Part shown: piece after piece, positions 22,701-28,700 of the stretch
Layout of the letters: every line of letters starts with the position of its first letter
Position numbering within the stretch: the first letter of the stretch is position 1
Assembly (NCBI GenBank): GCA_963678675.1
Contig: OY783194.1
Coordinates: 20,996,278-21,060,277 of the forward strand
Length of the DNA: 64,000 nt
From: Xiphydria camelus
Lineage: Eukaryota > Arthropoda > Insecta > Hymenoptera > Xiphydriidae
Direction of reading: 5' to 3'
Position numbers and translations under genes: made by a program
Notes under the pieces: generated by a model
Database searches by the model: none
What the model was told of the DNA's origin: nothing
What the model saw: the letters and a program-made list of their open reading frames with translations, nothing else

Positions 22701-25700
22701 TATTTTAGCTGCATATTTGTACTCGTTTATGATAGGTTCTCCAAAATGATGAAAATTGTAGCTTTTTATTTTTTCTGCGACTGTTCTATATATCATTACA
22801 AAAAAAACTAATATATATATCGTCGGCTTCACATGAAAAGTGCATAAGTCCAAAATGACTGTTATATATTATATAGGGAAAGTCAAAATACGCATTATAC
22901 ATTCTTTTAGATGAATTCGCAACATCCTATTTTTAAAAAAATTAAAAAAGTCTTAAATTCACTTTTATCTCTTCGCACATACGCAATGATGAAACTTTTG
23001 TACAAATTATACCATTCCATTCTGAGTTTACTCAATTTTTTTTCAAAATTATTGATTTAGTACTAGATACTTGTCAAAAAATACGAAACCTGAATTTTTA
23101 AATTAATCTCTTTTCTTCGAAAGTATACTGTTACTATACTCAGCATTTTTCAGCTTGATATTACTTTTTCTACCTCTCAGGTATGATCAAAATTTGATCT
23201 TACAATATAATTATGTAGATGAACTGTAACGCGCTAGGTAATGAATGTAATAACAATTTTTACAGTGTCTAAGGATTTTATTAGTTACCAAGCATACACT
23301 CAGTTCTACTAACTATCCTCGTCCATTACTGGATCGATTTGTTCGATGTCAAAATGTTGCGTCAACATTTCAAATTGACTGATAAATAATTCTCAACAAG
23401 TATTGAGCATGCGAAAGATAGTAAACTATAGCTGCTACGTGTGACCAGCATCCGACGGCTTTCCTGCCATTTGTATACTCAGACGTATAACGTAAGATAC
23501 CAAAAATTCTTATCGCGTTAGAGTTGTAATAGATGTATAACATTCCACCCCCCCCCCCCCCCCCCTGGTTATATACCTAGACTTAACTTCAAACTTGAGT
23601 ATGTTTCTATCCTCCTTCAGATGCTGCTCATACATGGCAACCTTAAGGGATTATATCACTTTGACCCACCCAAAAATTACGGTTTTTCAAGAATTTTTTT
23701 GGAGAATTGAAACGTTTTTATCCAAATTAAAGTACACTAAGGTATTATACTACTATTATACAACAGAACATTTTGTTTGTATTTTTTTTATTTATAAAAA
23801 TGGCGGCTTGAAAGGCGATTTACCGGAGCGCTGCGAAAATCGATGATTGTGTGGTGGGCACGATAACTCAGTCCAGGTTTAAGTTAGAACAATGAACACA
23901 AAAGAATTAGTTTCCGTAGTCCAAAAGCTAGCGAAATACGTAGCCGTTTTCAAAAATATGCGTTTTTCACAAAATGGCATCGATTTGAAAGGAAAAAGAT
24001 ATATATTTTGCCCTAAATTTCGTTAATTAATGTGGCATAAAAAACGCAAATATCAATACTTTGAAAAACCGTACGTATTTCGTTAGATAAACATATCACG
24101 AATAAAATAGAAAAAAGAATCAAGACGATTGATTGAAAATTGGCGGAGCTAGAGTGCCTACCGATTTTTAAAATGCAGTGTTTTAAGAAAAACGCGTTTA
24201 ACCTTTAGACTGCCGGGATTTCAAGGGGCATATCGCCTTCAGAAAACTGGCGTAAAAGGTATCTTATATCAATGATTGATCGTAGGTAAAGTGTCAATCA
24301 GGGGTAGCGTCAACATATTGAGTCTCCGGCAGGGAACGGAACAGCTAATGTTAAAAATACACACTTGCAAAGTATGAAGTGCAAATACACACTTTCGAAG
24401 TATTTTTCGACGCTGAATCCAAATCTGGTGTCGAAAATACAGTAAACCCAAAAACAACCCCTATAATGGGGTAAAAATTAAAAACTACCTCTTTGTCTCA
24501 GGTGAACGATTTCGAAACTCCCTTCTTTTTTGAATACGGGCTTGGGACACATGCAAATAAAGCAATGAATTTTTTTGAAAAAGTCTAACATCAATACTAA
24601 TATAAGGTATGGAAAGGGTAAAAAGGGATAAAAAGAGGTAAAAATGGGCGAAGGGGGATACCTTAATATTAAATTATGTTAAATAGTAATATCAAAAACC
24701 TTCTATGAAAATATTTCTTCGTAATTATAGTTTCATGAAAACAAAATAATGAACCGCTTGTACAGAATAGAAATTATAGATTTAAGGGATACTTGGTAAG
24801 TAAAAATGGGTGCGGAGGGGTAAATTTATCTTCAATTGTACTGAAAATTGGAAATAATATTAAGAAAATGTATATTTTAGTCTAAAAACAAAGAAGCTTT
24901 TCTGATGCGTCAAAATATTGACATTCCGGCAGTCTAAAGGTTAAAGGGGGCACCCAGTGTGGAAAGTCGAAAAACAACGCTTTTTTCATTCGTATTATGG
25001 TTCGTATTGTTAAAAAAACAATGGTTCATTTGTAAGCATTGATACAGGACGTCTCCAAATGGCGGTGTCGAATTTGTTCTAGTTCTACTGTCCTTTATAG
25101 TAAATCTGCAACATGTGGAAACAAATTTTCTCGTTAATAACATTTATAATTCGTCGGTAACCCAATAATATATGGGAAAACCTGGGGAAAAAAATTAGAT
25201 TGAGGTCTGATGTAAAAGTCTAATGTAAAAGTTTACATCAAACCTCAATCTAATTTTTTTCTCCATGTTTTTCCACATATTATTGGTTTACCGACGAATT
25301 ATAAGTGTTATTAACGAGAAAATTTTTATCCACATGTTGCAGGTTTACTATAAAGGACAGTAGAACTCGCACAAATTCGACACCGCTATTTGGAGACGTC
25401 CTGTATCAATGCTTACAAATGAACCATTGTTTTTTAAATCTAAAAAAAATAGTTTTGAATAGTTTAATACATGTACTTTCAGATCACCATAATTGATATG
25501 CGCGAAAAAAGTAAAATATCTTTGAAAATAATACGAATGAAAAAAGCGTTGTTTTTCGACCTTCCACATTGGGTGCCCCCCTTAAAGTTTCGCGAGAACA
25601 TTAGCGCGCTTGTGCACGTCTCTGTTTCTACACTTCAAAAATTGCTCTTTCACTTTAGATATCGATTTGTAACTAACAGCATATCATTTTGTATATAATA

Positions 25701-28700
25701 GAGAGTATTTTCAGCTAAAAAAATTGCTTGATTTCTTGAAAATTTCAAAGTGGTATAACCCCTTAATCTATAATTATCTGTCGCATACTCGATATTTGCC
25801 AAAAATCACCAGACCCGCTGAAATGGTAACGCATCTTTTTAATGTCAAACAAGTCGACCCAATAATTGATATGACGAGAACTAAATACCTACAAATTGAG
25901 GATAGTGATGAGGATTAAATATCCACCTATCCATTGTAATGTGTATGCTTCTCAACCAATAAAATCCTTAGCACTATCAAAATTGTTGTAACTTTTATTA
26001 TTTTGCGCATTATAGTTGGTTCACATTGTAGTTCAAGTTTTATATCATATCTCTGGGAGATGGAAGAAGTAATGTCAAGCTAAAAAATGACAATTGTAAT
26101 AACAGTGTATTTTCGAGAAGGAAAAATAAAATGAAGAATCCGGTTTTTCGTATTTTTCGACGTGTAGCACCAAATCGTAAAATCTGAAAGAAATGGAGTA
26201 ATCTTAGTAAGGAAAGGTACAACTTGTAAAAAAAGTTCCACCGTTGCACCTCTGAGGTAAGATATAAAAATCCTGATTTAAAATCTTTTCGAGTTTTTAA
26301 AAAACCGGATATGGTCGCGAATTCGTCTAAAACATGTATAATGCGTACTTTCATTTTCTCTGTATATTATTATTTTTTATAATGATATATGAAACACCCG
26401 CTGAGAAAATGAGAAATGAAAATTTTCTTCATTTCGGGGAACCTATCGAAAACGAGTTCAGGTATGCAGCTAAAATTTTCCACAAAATTATGTTCCATCT
26501 GTACGGTCATTCCACTGGTACTCTTCAACCATTTCGTTTAAAGGTAATTTTGAGATGCTTACCCTGCTAAAGCCTTTGAGAGTAAGATTGGAATATAATC
26601 GATTGAAAATGGTAAGTAAGAGACTCAATAGAGTCTTCAAGAATAAATGAAATCTCAAATAATATTCTCTCATTAGATTCTGAACGATAATATCGATTAA
26701 CACGTTAAGCGCGATGAAAAAGTTTATGACGCCACGGCGGTCCCTACCCAGGTAGCACATCAACGTCGAAATGACGTTTTTTGAAGGTCAGTTCTGACGT
26801 CAGATGACGAAAAATATGACGTCATTTTAACGTCGCAAAGACGGCTTAATTGCACATCCACACGATGTCAGAAAAAACACATCATAATGACGTTCTACCG
26901 GACGTTGTGATGACGTAAAAAATAACGGTTCTAAAAGGTTAGGTTTGACGTATATCTTTTCATCGTGAGCGGTCACCCATCCAACTAGTGTCCGCACTAT
27001 TCGCTGCTTAACTTCGTTGATCGGTCGGTGTCCTCGAGTCCTTATCAGCTGCACGCTCTTGTGGTTAAGAATATTATTACTATTGGTGTTCATATGAAGT
27101 TTGATGAATAAATGTATATTGCTTTTCCTGTCAATAAGAAAGAGCTTGAATAAATAAGATTTTATAATTGTATTATTCTTTTTTCAACATTTTTCTAAAT
27201 TTATGATTGTCTTTTGATAAATATTCTTGCATAGACGCAAATTGATATTAATATCAATTTGCGTTTATGCAAGATATAAATAATAAACAAATATAAATAA
27301 ATAAATAAATAATTATATGAATATTTATTCATCCTACATTATCTGATTGTCTTTCATTTACTTTAATAATCTATGCTTTTTAATAAACAGTATAGTTTAT
27401 AACTTGCTCAACATACTCTGAAGACTCGAAATGAAATAATTTATTGATTTAATAATTGAACAAATTACAATTTTTGTCCATTTATTCACAAATAAATTTT
27501 TAAGTCCCTATACCTATATGCAGGAGATCGAAATTTTTCTAAGTCTCGTTCGTCATTAAAAATGACAGAAAAGTTCCGTCAAAAAGACGTTGAATTTTGA
27601 CGTCCAAGGTACGTCGTAAATATGACGTCTCTGTGACGTTAATATTACGATAATTGACGTCTGAAACCCTATACTGACCAAAAAATGACGTCTGAGACGT
27701 TATTCTAACGTCAGTGTGCTACCTGGGTACGGACCGCTGCGTATCGAACGTACATTTAATTCTGTACAGGTCAGCGGGCCCTAATACATATCGTTTTAAC
27801 GTTACGGGAGGACCGCCGTGGCTCTGTAGGAACGTCTAGGTATCATTGGCAACATTTGGCGCTTAACGTGTTAAAAGCTCGATTCTCAATGTTGGATATT
27901 TACCATCCAATCGTCGAGGTTACAAAAATGTTTCTTTATTTCCGAAAGCAACTTCATATGGAAAAAAGCGAGATTCAAAATGCCTTATTCTATACAAAAC
28001 TATAAGTTCTATAAAATACTATTGTACATTCTATTGGGTCTATGCATGATTCCGTAGCGAAAATTGAGTAAATTTCAAACGCAACATATTTAGAAAACAA
28101 AGCGATTTTAATCAACTAAATATGTTCCATTCTGTTCAATGACATTCTGCCATCTCTCCACGAGCTTCATTATCCCTCTTTCATAGAAATCCTAAGATTT
28201 TTGGGCAAAGAAGTCATTCAAGTGGTTTTTAAGGACGTTCAAGGAACTGAAGGTTTTGTTATTCAAATTATTCTGTAGCGCCCGGAACAAGTGAAAGTGA
28301 AGGTGCTAGGTCCGGACTATATGGTAGGTGCACCAAAACGTTCCACCCAAACCGCAATAATTTTTGCCGAGTCACCAGAGAAACGTGTGGCCTAGCGTTG
28401 CCTTGTGGAACACAACGCCCTTTCTGTTCGCCAATTCGAGCCGCTTCTGATCAATTGCTTGCTTTAATTTAGTAAGCTGTAAGCAGTAATTGGTGAAATC
28501 AATCGTTTTGTTGGGTGGCAGCAGCTCATAATAGACGATTCCTTTATAATTCCACCAGATACTGAGCATGACCTTCTTCGGGTGTAATCCTGCCTTTGCG
28601 ACCGTTTGAGGAACCTTTCCGCACTTCGACCATGATCTTTTTCGGCTGATATTGTTGTAAACAATCCACTTTTCATCGCCAGTGATCATCTACTTTAAAA

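Noticed and set aside
25198..25260. Hairpin considered as a microRNA precursor
   Set aside because: It is the centre of the 645-bp TTAA foldback, so the stem is explained by the MITE; no independent evidence for a miRNA.
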